Under the pieces are notes generated by a model. It was not told the origin of the DNA, made no database searches, and worked only from the letters and a program-made list of their open reading frames with translations. Shown piece after piece: positions 8,916 to 17,240 of a stretch of DNA of 64,000 nucleotides. Each line of letters opens with the position of its first letter. Within the stretch, counting starts at the first letter, position 1. The translations under genes were made by a program, and so were the position numbers. Source of the stretch: JBJXHG01 sp046160865 (GTDB taxonomy: Bacteria; Planctomycetota; UBA1135; GCA-002686595); assembly GCA_046160865.1 (NCBI GenBank), contig JBJXHG010000114.1:1-64000 (forward strand), read 5' to 3'.

Positions 8916-9259
8916 GGCGATCTCCGGGATGGAGGACCTGTGGTGCGCGCAGCTCGTGCGCGTTGCCCGCTGAGAGAAGCGGCGAGTCTGGAACGACCGG
9001 GAGCGTTCGTGGCGAGGTGATGTGCACAGCACTCGGGAAGTTCGACCCGTGCGAGCCGGATCAGCTGGGCGGTACGGAGCCGTCGCTCGACACACGAACG
9101 AACGCGCGCTGGGTGCGTACGTGACTCATCGAAGCCCGCTCGACGCGGCGAGTGCGTCGAGCGAATGCGAAGAGATTTCGTTGCGAGAACGACGTTGCGA
9201 GCGGCGAGCGAAGGATCCAAAGACGAGCGCGGCGCGTTCCGGGTTCCACTCGCTCGACC
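8916..9259. other. Gene-free stretch upstream of the small Tat gene
   Basis: No reading frame here has the codon pattern of the neighbouring genes. It should hold the promoter of the 8915 gene. The only structure noticed is an inverted repeat element beginning at 9260. Confidence 0.5.
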
Positions 9260-9428
9260 CGCATCTCGCACCACCTCCTTCTGCGGCCGCGCCAACTTGC
9301 ACGGAGCCGAGTCGTTGGACCGGAATCGATCCTCGCTGACCAACCCGGTCAACGGTGTTCGATTCGGATGGAACGCCTTGCTCCGAACCTGCTGGCGCGA
9401 CTGCGCGACGTCAGTGGTGAGAGACGCG
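9260..9428. repeat. Intergenic inverted-repeat element, copy A (long form)
   Basis: The left arm 9260-9296 (ends TGCGGCCGCGCCAAC) and right arm 9391-9428 (starts GCTGGCGCGACTGCG, then GTGGTGAGAGACGCG) are imperfect inverted repeats of about 37 nt. The element ends two bases before the stop codon of the minus-strand gene at 9431. Both arms and the bases before the right arm (CTCCGAAC) recur at 14655-14745. The 9297-9374 interior is absent from that second copy. Confidence 0.65.
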
Positions 9429-9430
9429 GG

Positions 9431-10432
9431 TCAACGATTTCGACGCAGCGCGAGGCCGAGAACGAATACCGCGCAACTCCATGCTACGAGCGCGAGCGGA
9501 ATTCGGCTGCCCGCGCGCTCACGCGCGATCCGCACGAGCTCGCGCGGGCCGAACGAGCTCCACGCGCGGAAGACGAGGTCGCGATCGGACGCCGGCTCAC
9601 CCGCGGCGAGCAGGCCGCGCAGGCGCGGCGAAACCTGGCCGCTGCCGTGGTAGCTCACGAGCGAAAGACCGCCCGAAGTTGCGATCGGCTCGGCGCCTTC
9701 GGACACGCTGAGGCGATAGCGAAGGTCTTTCCAGCGACTGTCCGCGAGCGCGGGGAAAGTGAAGAACGCCCAGCCGTCCGAGATCGGGGCGCGCGAGCTC
9801 GATCGCGCCGCGCGCGTCGGCGTCGCGCCGACGTCGCCTCCGTTCCACAGCTCGAGCGTGGCCGTCGCGTGCGCGGGCAGCGTGCGGAAGGGAATCGCGA
9901 CACCGCGCAGGTCGGGATGCTCGCACGTGAATTTGCCTTCGAGCTCGGCGGCTGTCGCGATGTGGTCGCCCCAGCGCCGCACGTCCTCGCCGAATCCACG
10001 GTAGGCGACGAACGCGGTGAGCGTCGCGGACGAGCCATCGCTCGGCGCGATCTCGAACGTGTAGCTCCTGCCCGCGGAGTCCGCGATGCGGTCGAACTCG
10101 AAGCGCGCGAAGCTCGCTCCCGCGTCGACTGCCGCGCTGAAAGCGCGCCGCACGACAGCGCCTTGCGCCGAGTCGGCGCGCAAGACGAGCTCGAGCTCGC
10201 CGGCCGGCACTGGCGCGCCGCTCGTCACGCGCACGTCGATGCGGTGCAAGCCGGCGCGCTCGCACGTGAACGCCTGCCCGACCGGTGACGCGCGCGTGAT
10301 CGTGCCGCAGTGCGTCCGCGGCGGCTCGTTGCGCACCTCGATGTCGGGGATGCGCGACGTCCACGACGCGAGCGCGCCGAGCGCGAGGAGCGTGACGAGC
10401 ACGGTGACGGTCGCGATCGTCCGTGTGCTCAT
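9431..10432 (-). CDS. Membrane-anchored protein with two tandem beta-sandwich repeats
   Basis: A 333-residue protein with an N-terminal anchor (TIATVTVLVTLLALGALASW) and a C-terminal transmembrane helix (IPLALVAWSCAVFVLGLALR). Between them lie two related beta-rich units: QAFTCERAGLHRIDVRV ... FEFDRIADSAGRSYTFEI and GKFTCEHPDLRGVAIPF ... FFTFPALADSRWKDLRYRL. The start ATG at 10432 overlaps the stop of the upstream DUF2142-like gene (ATGA, 4 bp), so the two are translationally coupled and probably form a pair. I do not recognise a named family. An external sugar- or lipid-binding role beside the membrane enzyme is an inference. Confidence 0.8.
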   Translation of the reverse strand: MSTRTIATVTVLVTLLALGALASWTSRIPDIEVRNEPPRTHCGTITRASPVGQAFTCERAGLHRIDVRVTSGAPVPAGELELVLRADSAQGAVVRRAFSAAVDAGASFARFEFDRIADSAGRSYTFEIAPSDGSSATLTAFVAYRGFGEDVRRWGDHIATAAELEGKFTCEHPDLRGVAIPFRTLPAHATATLELWNGGDVGATPTRAARSSSRAPISDGWAFFTFPALADSRWKDLRYRLSVSEGAEPIATSGGLSLVSYHGSGQVSPRLRGLLAAGEPASDRDLVFRAWSSFGPRELVRIARERAGSRIPLALVAWSCAVFVLGLALRRNR

Positions 10433-11841
10433 GCGTTCCACAGCAAGTACTGGTTCGGAACGAGCCCGTACCAGAGGAAGATCGCGTCCAAGACGAACAG
10501 CAGCACGATGCAAGCGAGCGCGGCGCGCACGTGGCGCTCGCGGGGCCACACCGCGACGAGTCCTGCGACGGCGAGCAACGCGACGGCTGGCAGCATCGGC
10601 ATGAAGTAGCGCCCAGCGCCGACTCCGTTCAGCACGATCGCCGCGTACTGGAACACGACCGAAGCGACGCACAGCGTGAGGACGGAGCGTGCGATCTCGG
10701 CCGGCGGCTTGTACAGCGCGCGCGACGCTCCGAGGAGCGCGAGTGCCGCGACCACCGCGGCGGCGGCGTACACGCCGTCCGGCAACTCGCGCGAGTACCA
10801 GTTGAACGCGCCGATCCACGTGCGCCACGTCTCTGCGAGCATGTCGAGCGACAAGCCTTGCTCGAGGCGCAGCTGCAACCGACCGAGTGAGCGCGGGAGC
10901 GCGGGGCTCTTCCGAATCCAGACCGCGAACGCGATCGCGGCGAGCAATCCGACCGCGCCGAGCGGCAGCCAGCGCGTGCGGAGCGCGGCGCTTCCGCGCG
11001 GCCGAGCGCGCAGCGCCACCGCAAATCCGATCACGACCACCGCGCTCGCGGACGTCGTCTTCGTGAACAGGCCGACCGCGCACGCGACGAGCAGCCACAG
11101 CGCGTCGAGCTTGCCGCTGCGTCCGGCGAGCCAGCGGCCGCACAGCCAGAACACGGCCGCGATCGCGGTGTTCGCGAGCACGTCGTTGCTGACGAGAGAC
11201 GCTTGGCGCGCGTGCATCGGGAACCACGCGATCAGCGCGGCGCCGAGCAGCGCGAGGCGCTCGTCGGCGATCACCGTGCGCAGGAATGCGAGGCCGAACG
11301 CGACGGTCGCGAGGTACAGGAGGAACGACAGCGCACGCACGCACGTGAGCCGCGCCTCGATCGACTCCGGCGACCACAGGCGCAGCCACGCTCCGGCGAG
11401 CAGGTAGTAGCCCGGCGGATTCTTCATCGCGCTGAAGTTCTTCGCGACCTGGTCGAACGTGTCGACGTCCGTCTCGCTGCCGGCCCAGTCCACGCGCCGC
11501 CAGAAATCGTGCGCGCGCATCGACGCGAGGATGGCTCGCTCGGTCGCGTCGACCTCCTCGATCGGGATGTCGGCGAAGCGCTGTCGCACCTGCAAGTGCG
11601 CCGTCGCGTGCAGACGCCGCGGATCGGTGCCCGCTGGCGCTTGCTGCGCCATCGGCGTTCCGCCCCACGGCTGGTGTCCGTGCGCGACGTGCTCGACGTA
11701 CTCGAAGTGCCACGGCTCGTCCTCGCCCATCCACGGCGGCGAGAGCAGGAAGTACGCGAGCGCGTGCAGCACGACCGCCGCGAAGAAGAGCAGCGTGGTG
11801 CGGCGCCGAGAGCGTGCGGACGGCGGCTCGGCGACGGTCAT
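10429..11841 (-). CDS. DUF2142 / GT39-like polytopic membrane protein
   Basis: A 470-residue protein with about ten hydrophobic helices. Early in the protein is a periplasmic-loop motif GEDEPWHFEYVEHVAHG, followed later by KNPPGYYLLAGAWLRLW. These two motifs are typical of the DUF2142/PMT-like glycosyltransferase C superfamily, in which the acidic residues of the first loop are catalytic. By family it would use a lipid-linked sugar donor to modify a polymer or protein at the outer face of the inner membrane. The ATG at 11841 is preferred over a long artefactual upstream extension antisense to coding sequence. The downstream beta-sandwich gene overlaps by 4 bp. Confidence 0.8.
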   Translation of the reverse strand: MTVAEPPSARSRRRTTLLFFAAVVLHALAYFLLSPPWMGEDEPWHFEYVEHVAHGHQPWGGTPMAQQAPAGTDPRRLHATAHLQVRQRFADIPIEEVDATERAILASMRAHDFWRRVDWAGSETDVDTFDQVAKNFSAMKNPPGYYLLAGAWLRLWSPESIEARLTCVRALSFLLYLATVAFGLAFLRTVIADERLALLGAALIAWFPMHARQASLVSNDVLANTAIAAVFWLCGRWLAGRSGKLDALWLLVACAVGLFTKTTSASAVVVIGFAVALRARPRGSAALRTRWLPLGAVGLLAAIAFAVWIRKSPALPRSLGRLQLRLEQGLSLDMLAETWRTWIGAFNWYSRELPDGVYAAAAVVAALALLGASRALYKPPAEIARSVLTLCVASVVFQYAAIVLNGVGAGRYFMPMLPAVALLAVAGLVAVWPRERHVRAALACIVLLFVLDAIFLWYGLVPNQYLLWNA

Positions 11842-11921
11842 CGTGCGCGCACTCTTATCAAAGGAAGCGCGGTGGCTCCATGACGGCGCGGATCGAGCGC
11901 TGCGCCGCGAACCGCCGCGCG

Positions 11922-13805
11922 CTACGCGAGCTCGGGCGGCGTTTCGTTGCCGGCTCGATCGCCGCGGCGGAACGTGACGCGGAAGGTCGTGCCTCCGCCC
12001 TTGCGGTCGAGCACCTGCACGCGCGCTTGCATCGCGAGGGCTTGCAGCGCAACGAGGTGCAGGCCGAGGCCGGTGCCTTTCGCCGTGCGGGTCGACTCGG
12101 TCCCGACGCGGTAGAACGCGTCGAAGATGCGGTGCTTCTCTTCGCGCGGAATGCCGGGCCCGCGGTCCTTCACCTCGAGCACGACGTGACTCTGGTACAC
12201 GCGCGTCACGACTCCGATCGGCTCGGCTTCGGGCACGCCGACCGGCACGGGTGCGTACTTGCGCGCGTTCTCGACCAGGTTCGTGACGATCGAGCGCACC
12301 GCGTCGGGAATCAAGAACACGTCCGGGAGGTCGGAGTCGAGCTCGAAGCGCACGTCCTCGACGATCTTGCCGATCGCGGTGTGGCACAAGGACGGGCGCA
12401 CGCTGTCGACGATGTGGGAGAGATCGCCGAGCTCCGGCCGGACCTCGTTCGAGGTGAGCTGACTCTTCTCGAGCACGCGCTCGACCAGCGTCTCGAGCCG
12501 GCCGGTCTCGCGCACGATGCGGCGGTAGTACTCCTCGCGCTTCTCGACCGAGTCCACCCAGCCGTCCTGCAGCATCTCGCCGTACAGCCGGATCGACGCG
12601 AGCGGAGTGCGCAGCTCGTGCGTGACGGCGGCGACGAAGTTCTCGGTGCGCTTGGCGGACTCGAGGTCGCGGCGCACGCTGCGCAGGAGCAGCACCATGC
12701 CGGTGGTCAACGAGATCACGAGCATCGCGGCGACGCCGAGGAAGTGCAGCATCTGCGAGCGGAAGCGCAGCTCGAGATCGCGCGAGTTGACCGCGACGCG
12801 AAACGTGCCGTACCCGGCCTCCTCGCCCGCGCGCGTCTCGAAGACGAACTGGTGGATCGGATGGGAGACGATCACCAAGTCGAGCTGCTCCGACGTCTCG
12901 CTCGCGCCGAAGGGCACGAACTCCTGCGCTACGTCGAGCACTTGCCGCGCCAGGCCGGCCGGCAAGTCGTGGAACAGCCACTGCGGATCGATGAAGAAGC
13001 CCTGAATCAAGGTGACGCCCGATCCGAGGTTGTCGAAGCAAGCCGGTAGATCGCGCAACGATTCGTTCGGCGGGATGATCACCATCCGCGACGCGACGAC
13101 GCGCGGCGCGCCCTCGGCGTCGAAGAAGAAGCGCACGTGCATGCCGGTGACCTGCGCGTCGACGTAGCGACCTTGCAGACCGCGCAGCGCCGGCAGCTCG
13201 TCGCGCAAGCACGCGAAGTCCTTCTCGGGGCTCGTGTTGATCGCTGCGACCGAAAGCGTGAGCGGCTCGAGGCGCAGCGAGCGCACGCGCACCGCGCGCA
13301 TCAACCAGCCTTCGGTGCGATCGCGCTCCGCGAGCTCGGCCACCGTGCGCGCGAGGCCGGCGCGCTCCTCGGCCCACGTGTCCATGGCCTCGTGCTCGCC
13401 ACCCAGGATCTCGAGCACGGCGGGCGGTTGCGCGGGCGGAGTGATCTCGCCGTCCGACGTCGCGAACTGGAACCACGCGCGACAGCCTTCGGGCGCGGGG
13501 CCCGTCGCGAGCGGCGACGGCACGAGCGCGAGCTCCGCGCCGATCATGCCGGGCGGGAAGTAGGTGCGCTTGTAGACGTAGAACGGGCGCCGCTCCTCGC
13601 GCTCGATCAGCTCGAGCACGCGGCGCTGGATCGCGTCGGAAAGACGGCGGCCCGCGTCGCCGGCGTCACCCGGAACGGCCGCGAGCCGCGATCGATGGTC
13701 TTGCGCGAGTTGGCGCCAGTGCAGCCCGCCGAGAACGATCGTCGGCAGGACGAGGAGGACGCCGTAGAGAACGAGGGCGGTGTTCTTCGTGCTCAGCTGA
13801 ACCAA
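11922..13805 (-). CDS. Two-component sensor histidine kinase
   Basis: A protein of about 627 residues: an N-terminal helix (LVLYGVLLVLPTIVLGGLHW), a ~280-residue extracytoplasmic sensor region with no recognised domain, a second helix (FLGVAAMLVISLTTGMVLLL), HisKA with the H-box VTHELRTPLASIRLYGEML (His near residue 396), then HATPase_c with N (VENARKYAP), G1 (VKDRGPGIP) and G2 (GTGLGLHLV) boxes. It overlaps the response-regulator gene, so no ATG is available near the helix. The TTG at 13805, preceded by AAGGG, is the likeliest start, with CTG at 13796 possible. The overlap couples translation of the pair. Signal unknown. Confidence 0.88.
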   Translation of the reverse strand: MVQLSTKNTALVLYGVLLVLPTIVLGGLHWRQLAQDHRSRLAAVPGDAGDAGRRLSDAIQRRVLELIEREERRPFYVYKRTYFPPGMIGAELALVPSPLATGPAPEGCRAWFQFATSDGEITPPAQPPAVLEILGGEHEAMDTWAEERAGLARTVAELAERDRTEGWLMRAVRVRSLRLEPLTLSVAAINTSPEKDFACLRDELPALRGLQGRYVDAQVTGMHVRFFFDAEGAPRVVASRMVIIPPNESLRDLPACFDNLGSGVTLIQGFFIDPQWLFHDLPAGLARQVLDVAQEFVPFGASETSEQLDLVIVSHPIHQFVFETRAGEEAGYGTFRVAVNSRDLELRFRSQMLHFLGVAAMLVISLTTGMVLLLRSVRRDLESAKRTENFVAAVTHELRTPLASIRLYGEMLQDGWVDSVEKREEYYRRIVRETGRLETLVERVLEKSQLTSNEVRPELGDLSHIVDSVRPSLCHTAIGKIVEDVRFELDSDLPDVFLIPDAVRSIVTNLVENARKYAPVPVGVPEAEPIGVVTRVYQSHVVLEVKDRGPGIPREEKHRIFDAFYRVGTESTRTAKGTGLGLHLVALQALAMQARVQVLDRKGGGTTFRVTFRRGDRAGNETPPELA

Positions 13806-14548
13806 CGGTAACCCTTGCCGCGCACCGTCTGGATCAGCGTGGGCTCGGCCGGGTTGGGTTCGACCTTGCGGCGCAAGCCCACGATGTGGATGTCCACCGT
13901 GCGCGTTTCGACGTTGGCGCTGCGGTAGTGCCACACGTCGAGCAGGAGATCGTCGCGCGTCACCACGCGGTGACGGTTCTTGATCAGGTATTGAAGGATG
14001 TCGCCCTCACGCGGCGTGAGTGCGGCCACCTGCCCGTCGCGGTGCACTTCGAGCCGCGCCAGGTCCACCAAGATACCGCCCGGGAGCTCGAGGCGGGGCG
14101 GCGGCGATGCGTCCATCTCCTTGCGGCGGAACTGAGCTTCGACGCGGGCCACGAGCTCGCGCGGCGAGAACGGCTTCTTGATGTAGTCGTCCGCGCCCAG
14201 CTCGAAGCCGCGCAAGAGGTCGCTCTCGCTCGCGAGCGCGGTGACGATGACGACGCGCACGTCGCGGCGCTCGGCGCGCAGCTTCCCGAGGATTTCGAGC
14301 CCGCTCATGCCCGGCAGCATGAGGTCGAGGACGATCAGCTCGGGCTGCGTCTGGCGGATGACCTCGAGCGCGGTCGGGCCGTCCGAGACGATCTGGGCCT
14401 GGAAGCCCGCGTGCTCGAGCGCGTCGCGGACGCCCAGCGCGAGGCTCTCTTCGTCTTCGACGACGAGGACGCGGTGGGTCTGGGATTGGGCACGTGCAGA
14501 GGGCTGGGGCGCGCTCATGGGGGGAGTGGGTTCTCGATGGAGCAGCAT
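13793..14548 (-). CDS. OmpR/PhoB-type response regulator
   Basis: A 251-residue two-domain regulator. The receiver domain has the acidic pair EDEE near residue 31, the phosphoacceptor Asp near 75 in LIVLDLMLPGMSG, and the KP of DDYIKKPFSPREL. The C-terminal winged helix follows (LEVHRDGQVAALTPREGDILQYL ... VDIHIVGLRRKVE ... VRGKGYRWF). It overlaps the downstream histidine kinase gene by 13 bp, making a coupled pair. An internal ATG at 14518 would remove ten residues and is equally plausible; neither start has a good ribosome site. Confidence 0.92.
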   Translation of the reverse strand: MLLHREPTPPMSAPQPSARAQSQTHRVLVVEDEESLALGVRDALEHAGFQAQIVSDGPTALEVIRQTQPELIVLDLMLPGMSGLEILGKLRAERRDVRVVIVTALASESDLLRGFELGADDYIKKPFSPRELVARVEAQFRRKEMDASPPPRLELPGGILVDLARLEVHRDGQVAALTPREGDILQYLIKNRHRVVTRDDLLLDVWHYRSANVETRTVDIHIVGLRRKVEPNPAEPTLIQTVRGKGYRWFS

Positions 14549-14849
14549 GGTCGTAGCGGGTGGGGAAGGAGGACCTGGACTTTCGGAAGTACCCGCATAC
14601 GGCCCGGCAGGGTCTGAAAAACAGGCACAGCCAAGTAAAAGCCCTGCGCTCGTCCGCGTCTTTCACCACATCCTGCTGCGGTCGCGCCAACGCCTGGCTC
14701 CGAACGCGCTGGCGCGACCTCGTGACGGTTGTTGTGAGCGATGCGGGCTTGCCCTCCGTGCAACTCGCGTCAGTTTTCGTGGACCGTGGAACCCGTTGTC
14801 GAGGTCGCTCGTCGCCGCGCTCGCGCGCTCGACACGCTGCTGCGAAAGG
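14549..14849. other. Intergenic region between the double-SGNH gene and the response regulator
   Basis: This 301-bp non-coding stretch contains inverted-repeat element copy B (14655-14745). The 14560-14640 part should contain the promoter of the two-component pair, but no hexamer pair was convincing. Confidence 0.5.
14655..14745. repeat. Intergenic inverted-repeat element, copy B (short form)
   Basis: The left arm 14655-14691 (ends TGCGGTCGCGCCAAC) and right arm 14708-14745 (starts GCTGGCGCGACCTCG) form an imperfect inverted repeat. By eye the left arm matches copy A (9260-9296) at roughly 31 of 37 positions. The 16-base loop keeps CTCCGAAC. It looks like an internally deleted version of copy A. 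It lies about 105 bp downstream of the stop of the minus-strand gene at 14850. Confidence 0.65.
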
Positions 14850-17186
14850 TCAGCGCGGAGCGAGCTCGCCTCGCTGCGACAGCCACTCCGCGAGCGCAGC
14901 CGCGACCCACGCTCGGCCCGCGGTCGTGAGCTGCGCGTCGCTCGTACCGAACACCGGCTTCGCGCCGTCCATCCGTCGCTCCCCGAGGTCGAGGGTCTGG
15001 ATCTTCGACTTCGCGAGGAAAGCCGCAAGATCGCGCCGCATGTGCGCGAGCAGGTCGAGATCGGCCGCGTCGAGCGCGAGCTCGCGCCGCGCGGACTCGA
15101 TGCGATCGCCGAGCGCGGCGCGGTCGACGTCGAGCGCGGCGGGCAACAGCACCACGACGAAGTCGATCGCGTTCGCGCGGCAATCGCGATCGATCTCGGC
15201 GAGGATCGAGGCCGCGGCACGCAGCGCGACCTGTCGCTCCGCGGGGAGCTCGCGGAAGTACTTGAGCGCGAGCAGGTACTGCGCGACGGCTTGCGGATCG
15301 CGGCGGCGCGCGCCCTCGAGCTGTGGCCACCACGCCTGCAGTTCGGGCGCCGGCCGCGGTCGATCGAGGAACTCGTGCCACGGCGCGAGCACTTCGTAGA
15401 AGTCCGTGCCGGCGCTCACCACGACGGCGACGACGTGCGGCTGCAAGCGCAGGTAGCGCTCCAGCGTGCCCCAATAGTTGTAGAAGGAGTAGCCGCTCGT
15501 GCCGGCGTTGAGGCACTCGATCGTGCGTCCGATCGCGTTGATCGCGAGGATCGACTGCACGCGCGCGGGAATCGTCTCGGGATTCGTGCACGTGCCTTCG
15601 AGCTGCTCGTCGCCGGCGAACAACACGCGCAGATCGGGGCGTTTGACGGCCGGATCCTCGTCGTTGCGCAAGCCGAGCGAGTTCGTTCGCAAGCGCCACG
15701 GCTCCGCGTCCGCGACCGCGAGATCGAGGTGCGGGCGCAAGCGGAAGTAGCACTGCGGATCCCACTCGTGCTTCTCGGCGAGCGGAAAGCGTGCCGCCAC
15801 GGCGGACGCGTCGAGGTAGCGGCGCGCCACGCCACTCGTCGAGCGCATCGTCCGCTCGCGTACGTCAGGGCGCGCGGATTCCGCGAGCCCACCGGCCCAG
15901 CCGGGCGATGCGAGCGCCGCGCGCGACGCAGGATTGCCCGCGATCGTCGAGCCCGGCAGCGTGCGGACGCGCTTCGATTCGCGCGGGACGAGCGCGCGGA
16001 TGCGCGGCTCGAGCGCGGCCGCGACGGCTCGATGTCCGGCGAGGTTGATGTGCGAATCGGTGCTCCAGTAGAGCGGCTCGGCCGACACGCGGAAGGGCTC
16101 GCGCAAGTCGACGACCTCGACGCCGCGGCCGCGCAGTCCGGTGAGGAACGCGCTCGCCATGCGGTCGGTGCTCTGCATGTCGGCGTCGGTCAAGCGCAGC
16201 GCGTCGCGAACGGATTCGACCTTCTCCGCGAGCAGCGCGGGCTGCGCGTCCGTGTGCGGTGGGATGTACACGCACACGAGCTGCACGCCGGCGCGCAAGC
16301 ACGTGACCTGGATCTCCGTCATCACGTCCGCCGCGGCGAGCACCGCGACCTCTTGCTGGTCGGGGTGCCGCGCGAAGTACTTCAGCGAATAGAACGTCTG
16401 GCCGAGCAGCTCGGGCGAGATCGCGAGTGCAGCGTCGACCTCGTCCTTGTACGCCGTGGTACCTTCGGGGCACGTCGTGCCGTTGAACAAGTGGTGGAAG
16501 AAGACCGTGTCGGAGAAGTCGTTGCCGCCGTACACGCAGACGACGAACACGTCCGGCTCGAGCGCGAGCACGCGCTCGAGCGTCCCGAGATAATTCAGGA
16601 ACGAATAGCCGCCGACGCCGGCGTTGAGCACCTCGACGGAGCGCTCGCCCAGCGCAGCGCGCAGGCTCTTTTCCGTGTGATGACAGAACGATTCGTCGTT
16701 GCTGCACGCGCCGTCGGTGTGTGAATCGCCCGTGACGATCACGCGCAGGTCGGGCGCGGCGAGCAGCTCCTCGTCGTTCCGGAAGCCGGTCGAGTTCGTG
16801 CGCATCGACCACGAGCCGAGCGGATGCTCCGGCCAGGGGTTGTCGTGGCTGATCTTCGCGCGCTTGCGGAAGTAGCTGTAGCGGTCGTACTCGCAGCGCG
16901 GATCGACGGCGAACCACTTCGCGACGTCTTCCGGTGAGAGCGGCGTGCGCTGGAACGACGAGCTCGGGAGGCGCGGAGACTCGACGTCGAACAGCGCGGG
17001 CGCAGCGCGCGCCGGCGCTGTGAGCGGCAGCGACGCGGGCACGCTCAGCACGCGGCCATGCGATTCGCCGATGCGGTGCAGCGTGAGCGCCGGCGCGTGC
17101 TGCCAGCGCCAGTAGAGCCACAAACCGCCGAGCCCTACGGCCGTCGAGGCGAGCGCGGTCAGCAACCGGACGGTGGTTCTGCGCAT
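14850..17186 (-). CDS. Membrane-anchored double SGNH-hydrolase protein, second domain degenerate
   Basis: A 778-residue protein with an N-terminal anchor (LLTALASTAVGLGGLWLYW) and two homologous ~300-residue SGNH/GDSL units of the AlgX/AlgJ-like kind. Unit 1 (about 95-400) has block I TGDSHTDGA (Ser155), block III YGGND (Asn222) and the catalytic dyad DSHINLAGH (Asp377/His379). Unit 2 (about 475-770) repeats the same landmarks (RTNSLGLRNDE, NAGTSGYSFYNYWGTLER) but reads AGDEQLEG, SAGTD and SDAQLTTAG, so Ser, Asn and His are all replaced. Active SGNH enzymes of this type add or remove O-acetyl groups on polysaccharides. It follows the O-antigen ligase-like gene by 54 bp, supporting a surface-polysaccharide role. 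Confidence 0.85.
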   Translation of the reverse strand: MRRTTVRLLTALASTAVGLGGLWLYWRWQHAPALTLHRIGESHGRVLSVPASLPLTAPARAAPALFDVESPRLPSSSFQRTPLSPEDVAKWFAVDPRCEYDRYSYFRKRAKISHDNPWPEHPLGSWSMRTNSTGFRNDEELLAAPDLRVIVTGDSHTDGACSNDESFCHHTEKSLRAALGERSVEVLNAGVGGYSFLNYLGTLERVLALEPDVFVVCVYGGNDFSDTVFFHHLFNGTTCPEGTTAYKDEVDAALAISPELLGQTFYSLKYFARHPDQQEVAVLAAADVMTEIQVTCLRAGVQLVCVYIPPHTDAQPALLAEKVESVRDALRLTDADMQSTDRMASAFLTGLRGRGVEVVDLREPFRVSAEPLYWSTDSHINLAGHRAVAAALEPRIRALVPRESKRVRTLPGSTIAGNPASRAALASPGWAGGLAESARPDVRERTMRSTSGVARRYLDASAVAARFPLAEKHEWDPQCYFRLRPHLDLAVADAEPWRLRTNSLGLRNDEDPAVKRPDLRVLFAGDEQLEGTCTNPETIPARVQSILAINAIGRTIECLNAGTSGYSFYNYWGTLERYLRLQPHVVAVVVSAGTDFYEVLAPWHEFLDRPRPAPELQAWWPQLEGARRRDPQAVAQYLLALKYFRELPAERQVALRAAASILAEIDRDCRANAIDFVVVLLPAALDVDRAALGDRIESARRELALDAADLDLLAHMRRDLAAFLAKSKIQTLDLGERRMDGAKPVFGTSDAQLTTAGRAWVAAALAEWLSQRGELAPR

Positions 17187-17240
17187 CGTGGGGCCATAGT
17201 AGTGGGTAATCCCATCGACCAGCAGTCTGCACCGCCGTGC

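Noticed and set aside
10433..11734. N-terminal 434-codon extension of the beta-sandwich protein
   Set aside because: It overlaps the DUF2142-like gene in another frame and is Arg/Ala-rich without motifs; the ATG at 10432 with ATGA coupling is far better.
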